Assembly (NCBI GenBank): GCA_007135935.1
Contig: SLIA01000027.1
Span: 1-33,717 of the forward strand
Length of the DNA stretch: 33,717 bases
Source: Wenzhouxiangella sp.
GTDB taxonomy: Bacteria > Pseudomonadota > Gammaproteobacteria > Xanthomonadales > Wenzhouxiangellaceae
Direction: 5' to 3'
Shown here: positions 9,557 through 19,813 of the stretch, one piece after another
Numbering within the stretch: position 1 is the first letter of the stretch
Layout: each line of letters opens with the position of its first letter
Made by a program: the position numbers and the translations under genes
Notes under the pieces: generated by a model
Told to the model about the DNA's origin: nothing
Databases searched by the model: none
The model's input: only the letters and a program-made list of their open reading frames with translations

Positions 9557-11404
9557 TCAGCCGCGCACGTCCTCGACCCAGTCCATGACGTGAGCTTCGA
9601 GCACATCCAGCGGCACCGCGCCGGTCTCGAGCACGCGGGCGTGGAACTCGCGGATATCGAAATCATCACCCAGCGCCTGTTCGGCCTGTTCGCGGATCTC
9701 GCGGATCTTCAGTTCACCGATCTTGTAGGCCAGCGCCTGCGAGGGAATGGCCATGTAGCGCTCGGCCTCCGACACCGCACGCGCCTCGGCGGCCGGTGAA
9801 TTGGCATACATGTACTCGAGCACGTCCTCGCGCGACCAGCCGTGGTAGTGCAGGCCGGTGTCGACGACCAGGCGAATGGCGCGCCACAGCTCGGCGGCAT
9901 AGGCACCGAAACGCGCGTAGGGGTCGTCGTAGATGCCCATTTCGTGGCCCAGGTATTCGGCGTACAGCCCCCAGCCCTCGACGTAGGCGGTGTAGCTGCC
10001 GAAGCGACGGAAGCGCGGCAGCTCCTCGGTTTCCTGCTGCAGCGCGAGCTGGAAGTGGTGGCCGGGCGCGGCCTCGTGCAAAAACAGCGCCTCCACGCCC
10101 CAGCTCGGGCGGGCACTGAGATCGTAGGTGTTGGCGTAGAAGATGCCGGGCCGAGAGCCATCGGCGGCCGGGCGCTGGTAGGAACCGCCGGCGGCCGATC
10201 GCTCGCGGAACGGCTCGACCGGGCGGATCTCGTAGTCGGCCTCCGGCAGCAGGGTGAAGTATTCCGGCACCACGGCATCGACCACCTCGCGCAGGTCTTC
10301 GTGGGCCTGGATGAGATCTTCAGGCGTGTCGAAGATGAACTGCTCGTCGGTGCGGGTAAATTCGAAGAAGTCGTGCATGTCGCCCTCGAAGCCGACTTCG
10401 TCCATCACCGTACGGATCTCGCCATGGATGCGCTCGACCTCGTCGAGGCCGATCTGGTGAATCTCGTCCGGGCGCAGGTCGGTCGTGGTGGTATTGGCCA
10501 CCAGCCACGCGTACCATTCCTCGCCGCCGGGCAGCGCGTTCATGCCGGCGGTTTCGCGGCCGGCCGGCAGGTATTCGTCGGCCAGGAAATCGCGCAGGCG
10601 CTGTATGGCCGGCACCACGGTTTCGCCGATCAACCGCGGGTAGTCGCCCCGGATGCGATCCAGCTCTTCTTCGCTGGCTTCCTCGAATGCCTCTTCGGCC
10701 GGGCGGTACAACAGGCTGTCGGCGGGGTCTTCGACCAGGTGGGCGTCGAGCTGGTCGATGGTGCGTTCGATGAGGATGGCCGGCTGCACGATGCCGCGCT
10801 CCATGCCCTCGCGCATGTTGGCGATGGCCTGATCGACCCACTCGCTCCATTCGCTCACCCGCTGGCGCCAGGCCACGTAATCGGAAGCATCATTGAATGG
10901 CTGGGCACCGTCGCCCGAGCCGAGCATGACCAGGGTGTTGACCGGGTTGCGGAACTGGTTGATCGGCAACAGGTGGCCGGGATACTCCGCGCCCTCGATG
11001 GCGCGCTCGCGGTCGCTTTCGAACATGCGGTAGCTGAGCAGGTCCTGGCCTTCCAGCCCCTCGCTGCCGATCTCGCGCAGTCGGTCCAGGTGGTCGCGGT
11101 GATGCTCGAGCATGCGCTCGCGGTACGCTTCGCTGAGCGAATTGGGCCAGCGATTCGACCAGCGGTGGTCGCCCATGAAAGTGGCGCGCAGCGGACTGAG
11201 TTCCAGCGAGGCCTCGAAAAACTCCTCGTAGAGCGCGTCGAGCCGCGCCACTCGTTCGCTGACATCGGTATCCGGCTCGCTTACCTCGGGCGCGACCTCG
11301 GCATCCGGCCGCGGCAGCTCCGGTTCATCGCCCACTTCCTGACCGGACTCGCAAGCGGCCAGCAACAGGAAGAGCACCATCAGAAACGGCAGAAATCTCG
11401 ACAT
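9557..11404 (-). CDS. DUF885-family lipoprotein (probable metallopeptidase-like)
   Basis: Start MSRFLPFLMVLFLLLAACESG (lipobox LAAC); HEAAPGHHFQLALQQE, typical of DUF885 proteins; about 615 aa. Confidence 0.88.
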   Translation of the reverse strand: MSRFLPFLMVLFLLLAACESGQEVGDEPELPRPDAEVAPEVSEPDTDVSERVARLDALYEEFFEASLELSPLRATFMGDHRWSNRWPNSLSEAYRERMLEHHRDHLDRLREIGSEGLEGQDLLSYRMFESDRERAIEGAEYPGHLLPINQFRNPVNTLVMLGSGDGAQPFNDASDYVAWRQRVSEWSEWVDQAIANMREGMERGIVQPAILIERTIDQLDAHLVEDPADSLLYRPAEEAFEEASEEELDRIRGDYPRLIGETVVPAIQRLRDFLADEYLPAGRETAGMNALPGGEEWYAWLVANTTTTDLRPDEIHQIGLDEVERIHGEIRTVMDEVGFEGDMHDFFEFTRTDEQFIFDTPEDLIQAHEDLREVVDAVVPEYFTLLPEADYEIRPVEPFRERSAAGGSYQRPAADGSRPGIFYANTYDLSARPSWGVEALFLHEAAPGHHFQLALQQETEELPRFRRFGSYTAYVEGWGLYAEYLGHEMGIYDDPYARFGAYAAELWRAIRLVVDTGLHYHGWSREDVLEYMYANSPAAEARAVSEAERYMAIPSQALAYKIGELKIREIREQAEQALGDDFDIREFHARVLETGAVPLDVLEAHVMDWVEDVRG

Positions 11405-11551
11405 CGGCTTGTCATCCATGCAATGGTCAGCCGGAGAGATTAGCATGTTCGGGGAAGGGTCGACCCCCGGCCGCCAGGTGCCCCCCCCTGCCGCGCCTTT
11501 GCGTGAGGTTTTTTCACACAAGACGCCCGGATACGAGAACACGAGGCAAAC

Positions 11552-11728
11552 ATGGACAGCTACCCGTTTCCCTGCCCCTGGTGCAACGAGCCCAACGAAC
11601 TTCTGGTCGACCCTGGCGAACTGGGCCAGCAGGTGGTGGTCGACTGCCACGTCTGCTGCCGGCCGATCGAGATACTGCTACCCGATGACCCCGATGGCGA
11701 ACCCGAGGTCCGCGGCGAAGGCCGGTAA
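11552..11728 (+). CDS. Small CPXCG-motif cysteine-rich protein
   Basis: 58 aa, absent from the ORF track; my translation MDSYPFPCPWCNEPNELLVDPGELGQQVVVDCHVCCRPIEILLPDDPDGEPEVRGEGR; CPWC...CHVC pair as in the CPXCG family. Confidence 0.75.
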   Translation: MDSYPFPCPWCNEPNELLVDPGELGQQVVVDCHVCCRPIEILLPDDPDGEPEVRGEGR

Positions 11729-11750
11729 CGTCTGGTGATGGTCGGCCGGG

Positions 11751-12623
11751 TCAGGAGGCCGTTGCCGCCCGGGCCGGCCGATCGAGCCCCAGGTTGCGGC
11801 ACACCGCCAGGGTGGCGCGGGCGCGATTGAGGGTGTAGAAGTGCAGTCCCGGTACACCACCGTCAAGCAATCGCCGGCACAGCTCGGTTACCACCTCCTC
11901 GCCGAAGGACACGATCGATTCGCGGTCGCCGACGTCATCCCAGGCCTTGAGCCGCTTGGCAATCCAGAGGGGAATCTCGGCACCGCACATCTGCGAAAAA
12001 CGCGCCAGGCCGGTGTAATTGGTGATCGGCATGATACCGGGGACGATGGGAATGTCCACGCCCAGCGAGCGTGCCTCGTCGACGAAGCGGAAGTAACTCT
12101 CGGCACTGAAGAAGTACTGGGTGATGGCACCGTCGGCACCGGCGGCCACCTTCGCCTGAAAGTTTCTCAGGTCGTCGGCGGGCGTTCGGGACTCGGGATG
12201 GTGTTCGGGGTAGCAGGCCACCTCGATATAAAAGGCATCGCCGTAGCGCTCACGAATGAAGCGAACCAGGTCGACGGCATAGGGAAAGACCCCGGCACCG
12301 CTGCCCGAGGGCCGGTCGCCGCGCAACACCACCAGGCGCTTGATGCCGTGCGAATGGTAATCGTCGAGCAGAGCCACGATGTCCTCATCGCTCTCGGCCA
12401 TGCACGAGATATGCGGCGCCGCCTCGATACCGGTGGCCTCGCCGATTCCGAACACGATCTCGCGTGTGCGATCACGGGTCGAACCGCCGGCACCGAACGT
12501 CACCGACATGTAGGCCGGCGACAAGGCCGCCAGCCGATCGCGCGCCCGCTCGAAACTCCCCCGCTGCTCGGCACTGCGCGGGGGGAAGAATTCGAAGCTA
12601 AGCTGCGGGGTGGGATCTGACAT
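11751..12623 (-). CDS. metF: 5,10-methylenetetrahydrofolate reductase
   Basis: LSFEFFPPRS, YMSVTFGAGGSTRDRT, VVLRGDRPSG, GADGAITQYFFSAESYFRFVD, PGIMPITNYTGLARFSQMCGAEIP. Confidence 0.95.
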   Translation of the reverse strand: MSDPTPQLSFEFFPPRSAEQRGSFERARDRLAALSPAYMSVTFGAGGSTRDRTREIVFGIGEATGIEAAPHISCMAESDEDIVALLDDYHSHGIKRLVVLRGDRPSGSGAGVFPYAVDLVRFIRERYGDAFYIEVACYPEHHPESRTPADDLRNFQAKVAAGADGAITQYFFSAESYFRFVDEARSLGVDIPIVPGIMPITNYTGLARFSQMCGAEIPLWIAKRLKAWDDVGDRESIVSFGEEVVTELCRRLLDGGVPGLHFYTLNRARATLAVCRNLGLDRPARAATAS

Positions 12624-12669
12624 CACGGCTTCAACCGGTCAGTGGGGGCCAGGGTCACGCTTTGCTGTG

Positions 12670-12742
12670 GGTGAAAGGTAAAAGGGAAAAGACCAGAAGT
12701 TAGCCGCCGCGGCAGCCTTCCTTTCACCTTTCACCTTTCACC
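12670..12742. repeat. Heptamer-based imperfect inverted repeat between ahcY and metF
   Basis: Left arm units GGTGAAA-GGTAAAA-GGGAAAA (12670-12690). Right arm CCTTTCA x3 + CC (12720-12742). By hand, 22 nt of the left arm (12670-12691) match the right-arm complement at 19 of 22 positions. Confidence 0.8.
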
Positions 12743-12743
12743 A

Positions 12744-14204
<1,461 letters not shown>

Positions 14205-14285
14205 GGTTGAATTCCTGTTTGCTTGCTCAATTGATCAAAGGATAGGGTGTCTTGCGGCCATGCCGGCCGGGGATGCATCTCTCCC

Positions 14286-15503
14286 CTACAGGCCCGCGGC
14301 CTCGCGCAGGGCATCGGCCTTGTCGGTCTTCTCCCAGCTAAAGGACGTGAAGTAGTCGGTCGTCTCCTTGCCCTCACGCACCACCCGGGCCGACATTTCC
14401 TCGGGATGACGCCCGAAATGCCCATGCGTGGCGGTCATGCGATACATCGGATGCAACAGGTCCAGGTGCTTGAGAATGCCATACGGCCTGAGATCGAAAT
14501 GTTCGCGAATCAGCTGCTCGATCTTTTCCTCCGGGATATGGTTGGTGCCGAAGGTGGTCACCGAAATCGAGGTCGGCTTGGCCACACCGATGGCGTAGCT
14601 GACCTGGAGCTCGCACTTGTCGGCCAGGCCGGCGGCGACCACGTTCTTGGCCACGTAGCGCGCGGCATAGGTGGCCGAACGGTCGACCTTGGATGGATCC
14701 TTGCCGGAAAAGGCACCGCCACCGTGACGCGCCATCCCGCCATAGGTATCGACGATGATCTTGCGCCCGGTCAGACCGGCATCGCCGACCGGACCGCCGA
14801 TGACGAACTTGCCGGTCGGGTTGATGTGATAGTGGGTATCCGCGTGCAGCCATTCGGCCGGCAGGACGGGCTCGATGATGTGCTTGCGCACGCCGGCACG
14901 GATTTCTTCCAGATCAATGCCCTCGTCATGCTGGGTCGACAACACCACCGCGTCGATGGCGGTCGGCTTGCCGTCGACGTAGCGCAGCGTCACCTGGCTT
15001 TTGGCATCCGGCCGCAGCCAGGGCAGCGGGTTGTCCTTGCGCTTGCGCAGGCGGGTCTGCTGCTCGACCAGGCGGTGAGCGAAGTAGATCGGCGCCGGCA
15101 TCAGCTCCGGCGTCTCGTTGGCCGCATAGCCGAACATCAACCCCTGGTCGCCCGCACCCTGGTTCTCCGGAATCCCGCGATCCACGCCCATGGCGATATC
15201 CGGCGACTGCTTGCCGATCATGTTGATCACCGAGCAGGTGTGCCCGTCGAAGCCGACATCGGATGAATCGTAGCCGACCTCCACCACCACGTTGCGAATC
15301 AGGCTCTCCAGATCGACCCAGGCAGACGTCGAAATCTCCCCACCGACGATGACCGCTCCAGTCTTGATAAAGGTCTCGCAGGCCACCCGCGCATGGGGAT
15401 CCTGGGCAAGGATGGCATCGAGCACGGCATCGGAGATCTGGTCGGCCAGCTTGTCCGGATGCCCCTCGGAGACGGATTCGGAAGTGAACAGGTAAGAACT
15501 CAT
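14286..15503 (-). CDS. metK: S-adenosylmethionine synthetase
   Basis: Start [71 protein letters not shown]. Confidence 0.97.
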   Translation of the reverse strand: MSSYLFTSESVSEGHPDKLADQISDAVLDAILAQDPHARVACETFIKTGAVIVGGEISTSAWVDLESLIRNVVVEVGYDSSDVGFDGHTCSVINMIGKQSPDIAMGVDRGIPENQGAGDQGLMFGYAANETPELMPAPIYFAHRLVEQQTRLRKRKDNPLPWLRPDAKSQVTLRYVDGKPTAIDAVVLSTQHDEGIDLEEIRAGVRKHIIEPVLPAEWLHADTHYHINPTGKFVIGGPVGDAGLTGRKIIVDTYGGMARHGGGAFSGKDPSKVDRSATYAARYVAKNVVAAGLADKCELQVSYAIGVAKPTSISVTTFGTNHIPEEKIEQLIREHFDLRPYGILKHLDLLHPMYRMTATHGHFGRHPEEMSARVVREGKETTDYFTSFSWEKTDKADALREAAGL

Positions 15504-15578
15504 TGCGGAGTGTATCTCTTGATCGGGATAGAAAGATATGCATTCTAGCGCAGATGACGTGAGGATGCATCTGGGGAC

Positions 15579-15718
15579 GGGTGAATGGGTGAATGGGTGA
15601 ATGGGTGAATGGGTGAGGCTCAAGGCTCAAGGCTCAAGGGACTAGGGACTAGGGACAAGAGGAGAAGAGGAGAAAGACCAAACGAACAAACGAACAAACG
15701 AACAAACGAACAAACGAA
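15579..15718. repeat. Five successive short tandem-repeat arrays in the metK/cls divergent spacer
   Basis: gggtgaat x4 + partial (15579-15617), ggctcaa x3 (15617-15637), gggacta x2 + partial (15638-15657), gaggagaa x2 (15659-15674), caaacgaa x5 (15679-15718). Confidence 0.95.
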
Positions 15719-15787
15719 CCACCCCCAACCGAATCGGGTTGCAACCGCACGCCGGGCAACCGACACTGCGGGCTGGTAACGAGGGTT

Positions 15788-17227
15788 GTGGCGACTTTGG
15801 ATCCGGGCTTTCAGACGCTGGTGATTCTGTTGTTCCATGCGGTGCTGGCGCCGGCGACGGCGTTGCATGCGCTGTTGTACAAGCGCGATCCGCGTGCGGC
15901 GTTCGGGTGGATCGCGGTATGCGTGCTCGCACCGGTGGCCGGGCCGGTGATCTACCTGTTCTTCGGGCTCAATCGCGCCCGTGGCAAGGCCCAGCGGCTG
16001 GGGCTGGGCGATCTTCAGATCGGCTACGAGCGTGGCCGGATGATCGAGCACAACCATCCACTGCCCCGTCAGATTCGGGACGACTATCGCGACCTGGCTC
16101 GCATCGGCCAGGCACTCAGCCGCCATGAGTTGGCCTGCGACAACCGGGTCGAACAACTGGTCGATGGCGAACAGGCCTACCCGGCCATGCTCGAAGCCAT
16201 CGCCGAGGCTGAAAGCCACATCCTGCTGACGACCTACATCCTCGACAACGACCGCACCGGCCAGGCCTTCCGCGAAGCACTGGTCGCGGCCGCGGCACGC
16301 GGGGTGGATGTGCGCGTGATGATCGACGGCTTCGGCGAGTGGTACTCCATCCCGCGCGCCAGCCGGGCCCTGCAGCGCGCCGGAATTCGGGTCGCCCGCT
16401 TCCTGCCCCCTCGCTTGTTGCCGCCCTCCCTGTCGATCAACATGCGCAACCACCACAAGATCCTGGTCGTGGACGACCGGATCGGGTTTACCGGCGGCAT
16501 GAACATCAGCGATCGCCACCTTGTCGACGCCCCCGACAACCGCAACCGCACGAAGGACATGCACTTCCAGCTCGAGGGGCCGGTCGTGCTGCAACTGCGT
16601 CGGGAATTTCTGCGCATCTGGGAATTCTCCACCGGCACCACGGATGAACCACCGCTCGGCCAGCCGTCAACAGCCGGTGAACTGGCCTGCCGCACGGTTA
16701 CCGATGGTCCCGACGAGGATCTCGACCGCCTCAACATGCTGCTGACCGCCGCGATCGCCACCGCCCGGTCCACGGTGCGCATCATGACGCCCTACTTCCT
16801 GCCGTCTCGCGAACTGATCGGCGCCATCCAGGCCGCCGCCGTGCGCGGCGTGAAGGTGCAGATCGTGCTGCCGGAGGTCAACAACCTGCCCTATATCCAC
16901 TGGGCCACGCGCAACATGTTGTGGGAGATCCTCATGCGCGGCGTCCAGGTGCATTACCAGCCCGCGCCCTTCAACCACGCCAAGCTGTTCGTCATCGACG
17001 GCTACTACAGCCTGATCGGCTCGACCAACTGGGATCCGCGCAGCCTGCGACTCAACTTCGAGCTGCAAGTCGAAGTCTACGGCGAAGACTTCGCCGCCAG
17101 CCTGATCGACTACATCGACCGCGCCGCCCATGCCGGCCGCGAGGTCACGCTGGAAGAAGTCGACGGCCGCGGCATGCTGGTGCGGTTTCGGGACGCGTTG
17201 TGCTGGTTGTTTTCGCCGTATCTTTAG
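15788..17227 (+). CDS. cls: Cardiolipin synthase (phospholipase D family); GTG start
   Basis: 479 aa; two HKD motifs (HHKILVVDDRIGFTGGMN; HAKLFVIDGYYSLIGSTNWD); N-terminal TM pair. Confidence 0.93.
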   Translation: MATLDPGFQTLVILLFHAVLAPATALHALLYKRDPRAAFGWIAVCVLAPVAGPVIYLFFGLNRARGKAQRLGLGDLQIGYERGRMIEHNHPLPRQIRDDYRDLARIGQALSRHELACDNRVEQLVDGEQAYPAMLEAIAEAESHILLTTYILDNDRTGQAFREALVAAAARGVDVRVMIDGFGEWYSIPRASRALQRAGIRVARFLPPRLLPPSLSINMRNHHKILVVDDRIGFTGGMNISDRHLVDAPDNRNRTKDMHFQLEGPVVLQLRREFLRIWEFSTGTTDEPPLGQPSTAGELACRTVTDGPDEDLDRLNMLLTAAIATARSTVRIMTPYFLPSRELIGAIQAAAVRGVKVQIVLPEVNNLPYIHWATRNMLWEILMRGVQVHYQPAPFNHAKLFVIDGYYSLIGSTNWDPRSLRLNFELQVEVYGEDFAASLIDYIDRAAHAGREVTLEEVDGRGMLVRFRDALCWLFSPYL

Positions 17228-17230
17228 GAA

Positions 17231-17318
17231 AGGTTTCAGGGTTCAGGGGTCCGCATCAGCATCGGGTTGTGGGATACGGGAGATCTTTTCCTGAAACCTG
17301 AACCCTGAAACCTGAAAG
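17231..17318. repeat. Heptamer-based inverted repeat between the convergent cls and AAA ATPase genes; possible bidirectional terminator
   Basis: aggtttcagggttcagg (17231-17247) is perfectly complementary to cctgaaccctgaaacct (17297-17313); right arm consists of CTGAAAC CTGAACC CTGAAAC CTGAAAG (17291-17318). Confidence 0.85.
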
Positions 17319-17329
17319 CTTTAAGTGTC

Positions 17330-18844
17330 TCACGCCGCCACCGCGCGGCTTTCGGCCCATTGCCTGAGCTCGGCGATGGGCTCGGCCATGGTGACCGACA
17401 GTGGGCGGGTCTGGCCGATTTCGGTCATCAGGTGGTCGGTATTCATGGCCTCGCCATCGGCGTGGGCGCTGTAGAGGGCGGCTACGACCAGGTGTTCGAG
17501 CTCGGCGCCTGAAAACCCCTCGGTGGCGTGGGCGATTTCGGAAAGCGGGTAGAGCTGCGGCTTGAGCTCGCGTCGCTCGAGATGGATGGCCAGGATCTCC
17601 GCGCGGGTCTGGGCATCGGGAAGGTCGACGAAGAACATTTCGTCGAAGCGGCCCTTGCGTACCAGCTCCGGCGGCAGGATGGAGATATCGTTGGCCGTCG
17701 CCGCGATGAATACCCGCGAGCGATGCTCGGCCATCCAGGTCAGCAGGGTGGCCAGCATGCGCCGCGACGTCCCGCCGTCACTGTCGGAGACCGCCAGCCC
17801 CTTCTCGATCTCGTCGACCCACAGCACGCAAGGGGCCATGAGTTCGGCGGCCTCGAGTGATTCGCGCAGGTTGCGCTCGCTCTCGCCGTGGAAGCGGTTA
17901 TAGAGTGCACCGCAGTCCAGATGCAGAAGCGGCACGCCGAACAATCCGGCGGCGGCGCGCGCGGCCAGCGACTTGCCACAACCCTGCACGCCCAGCAGCA
18001 GCATGCCACGCGGCATGTCCAGTCCCGCCGGCGGTTCGGCAGCGCCGAATACCGATGAACGCACCTCCAGCCAACGCTTGAGTCGCGGCATTCCCGCGAT
18101 CTGCGCGAACCTGGCCGTCTCCATTTCGTATCCGAGCACGCCACCGGGATTGAGCAGGTCGAACTTGGCCCGCATGACCTCGGGAAGATCGCTTTCTCCG
18201 AGTGCGCCGTCGTCGAAGATGGCGTTACGCGCCAGGCGGCGCGCGTCCTTCATGGTCAGACCTTCCAGGTTGACAAGCAACTGCTCGAGCGCGCGTTCAC
18301 ACAGCACAACCTTGCTGCCGCGCTGCTGCGTCCAGCGCGCGGCCTCTTGGCGAACCATGGCCTCCAGTGCCGCACGATCCGGCGGTGCCAACTCGAACCG
18401 TCTCGCCATCGCGTCGAGTTCGGGAGGCAGCTTCAGCTCGGGGCTGACCAGCACCACGGTGCGCGACGCACCGCCATCGTTCGGGCGTACCAACTCGCGC
18501 AAGCGACGCACGATGACCGGATCGGTCAGATAGGGGTGAAAATCCAGCAGCAGGTAGATCCCCCGGTCGGGGCGCTGAGCGATGTGTTCGAGCGCATTGG
18601 CAGGGTCGGTGAAGTCGTCGGCCAGGTCGTGGTCGCGCTCCACCCATCGCAGTCCGCGCGCGGCCGTCCACTTGAACAGCGGCTGACTGAGCTGGCGCCG
18701 CAGTTCGCCAAACAACGTCATCACCTGGGGTTCGTCGTGGGACTCGATGACGATCAGGGTGCTGCCGGCACGGGTCATGGCCGCCAGCGAGGCCAGCTCG
18801 GCCGGATTGATGTGACCGGCACCGCAGGCTTCGGAGGTATTCAT
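17330..18844 (-). CDS. Ycf46-like AAA+ ATPase
   Basis: Start MNTSEACGAGHINPAELASLAAM; Walker A LLLGVQGCGKSLAA; Walker B APCVLWVDEIEKGLA; sensor/arginine-finger region IAATANDISILPPELVRKGRFDEMFFVDLP. Track ORF extends to 18949, but the start at 18844 avoids overlap with the divergent gene. Confidence 0.82.
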   Translation of the reverse strand: MNTSEACGAGHINPAELASLAAMTRAGSTLIVIESHDEPQVMTLFGELRRQLSQPLFKWTAARGLRWVERDHDLADDFTDPANALEHIAQRPDRGIYLLLDFHPYLTDPVIVRRLRELVRPNDGGASRTVVLVSPELKLPPELDAMARRFELAPPDRAALEAMVRQEAARWTQQRGSKVVLCERALEQLLVNLEGLTMKDARRLARNAIFDDGALGESDLPEVMRAKFDLLNPGGVLGYEMETARFAQIAGMPRLKRWLEVRSSVFGAAEPPAGLDMPRGMLLLGVQGCGKSLAARAAAGLFGVPLLHLDCGALYNRFHGESERNLRESLEAAELMAPCVLWVDEIEKGLAVSDSDGGTSRRMLATLLTWMAEHRSRVFIAATANDISILPPELVRKGRFDEMFFVDLPDAQTRAEILAIHLERRELKPQLYPLSEIAHATEGFSGAELEHLVVAALYSAHADGEAMNTDHLMTEIGQTRPLSVTMAEPIAELRQWAESRAVAA

Positions 18845-18938
18845 ATCCCGGACTTCACGCAACTCGAACCAGCCGACCATTCTACGGCAAACATGGCCCG
18901 GACCACCCCATCGTGCCGGCCTGTGGCAGAATTCAGCC

Positions 18939-19724
18939 ATGGCCGACATGTCTCACGTGACCGAATACGCGCCACTTCGGCAGCATCGCGAAGAAATGCG
19001 CCGGGCGGCCAGTCGCCGACGCCGGCGTCTCGCCCTGATCGTCGTCGTTGTCGGCGCGATCAGCACCGCGGGCTACTGGATCAGTCCACCCCTCGGCGTG
19101 ATGCTGATCGGAATCGGGGCGATGGTGCTGTTCTTCTCCGCGATCACCGGCGGTTCCAGCGTGCCGCACCATGTCATGGCCGGCGTCGAAGGCGAGGCCC
19201 GGGTGCTCGAGACCCTTGGCCAGCTGTCCGACGACCACATCATCTTCAACCAGGTCCATATCCCCGACCCCGAACTGCCCAATGGACGGCGGGAACTGGA
19301 CTTCGTCGTGGTCGGGCCCTCGGCCGTCACCATCGTCGAGGCCAAGAACACCGCCGGACACATCCATGTCGATCCGGACTCTCGCCAGTGGCGGGTCGTC
19401 AAGCGTTCCGGGTGCGGCAGCAAGCCGGGCTGGAATGCCATCGACAACCCGCTCCGCCAGGTCCGGGCCCAGGCAAGAGCCCTGGAGCGCTGGCTGCTGA
19501 CCCACGGCCTGGCGCTGTCGGCACAAGGGATGGTCTGTTTCGCCAGATCCGATGCCACCGTGATCGAGCCGGACAAGGCCGACCTGCCGGTCGTGACCAC
19601 GGGCGAGCTGATCGAACATGTCAAAACCACGCAGAAGGGCGTCGCCATGCCGACCAAACACCGCCAGGCGCTGATCGGTCTGCTGCAGCAGACGGCGCAG
19701 GGACAGCTCGCCCGGGCCGCCTGA
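18939..19724 (+). CDS. NERD-domain membrane-anchored protein
   Basis: 261 aa; two N-terminal TM helices; GVEGEARVLETLGQL...HIIFNQVHIPD...GRRELDFVVVGPSAVTIVEAKNTAG matches the NERD domain pattern. Confidence 0.8.
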   Translation: MADMSHVTEYAPLRQHREEMRRAASRRRRRLALIVVVVGAISTAGYWISPPLGVMLIGIGAMVLFFSAITGGSSVPHHVMAGVEGEARVLETLGQLSDDHIIFNQVHIPDPELPNGRRELDFVVVGPSAVTIVEAKNTAGHIHVDPDSRQWRVVKRSGCGSKPGWNAIDNPLRQVRAQARALERWLLTHGLALSAQGMVCFARSDATVIEPDKADLPVVTTGELIEHVKTTQKGVAMPTKHRQALIGLLQQTAQGQLARAA

Positions 19725-19774
19725 ACGGTTGCAAACCCGGAACTCCTGAAGCGAAACCCCTCCAGTCTTCACGT

Positions 19775-19800
19775 GCTATGCTTGCGTGACAGGGGTCACG
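19775..19800 (+). promoter_or_regulatory. Possible extended -10 promoter with an adjacent palindromic operator upstream of the diguanylate cyclase
   Basis: tgctatgct resembles an extended -10; followed by cgtgac-aggg-gtcacg (19785-19800), 6-bp perfect arms. Confidence 0.3.
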
Positions 19801-19813
19801 GAAGCGCACGCCC

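Noticed and set aside
9842-11443. 533-aa plus-strand ORF antisense to the DUF885 gene
   Set aside because: Shadow ORF; the minus-strand frame has a lipobox and HEAxPGHH motif.
11457-11515. gtcgac palindrome and gtgaggttttttcac inverted repeat upstream of the CPXCG gene
   Set aside because: Very short arms; not distinguishable from chance in this composition.
14271-15572. 10-bp direct repeat ggatgcatct on both sides of metK (14271-14280 and 15563-15572)
   Set aside because: Too short and palindromic-core to claim a mobile or recombination boundary; no other mobile-element signs.
15504-15630. N-terminal extension of metK through the repeats ([15 protein letters not shown]...) and FVRLFVCSF-repeat ORFs on the minus strand
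   Set aside because: Peptides are simple translations of 8-bp tandem repeats; metK begins naturally at [18 protein letters not shown].
15579-15718. CRISPR array
   Set aside because: Units are 7-8 bp contiguous tandem repeats without spacers and there are no cas genes.
18347-19789. 480-aa plus-strand ORF spanning the ATPase antisense region and an alternative frame of the NERD gene
   Set aside because: Arg/Gly/Pro-rich out-of-frame translation; overlaps two supported genes.
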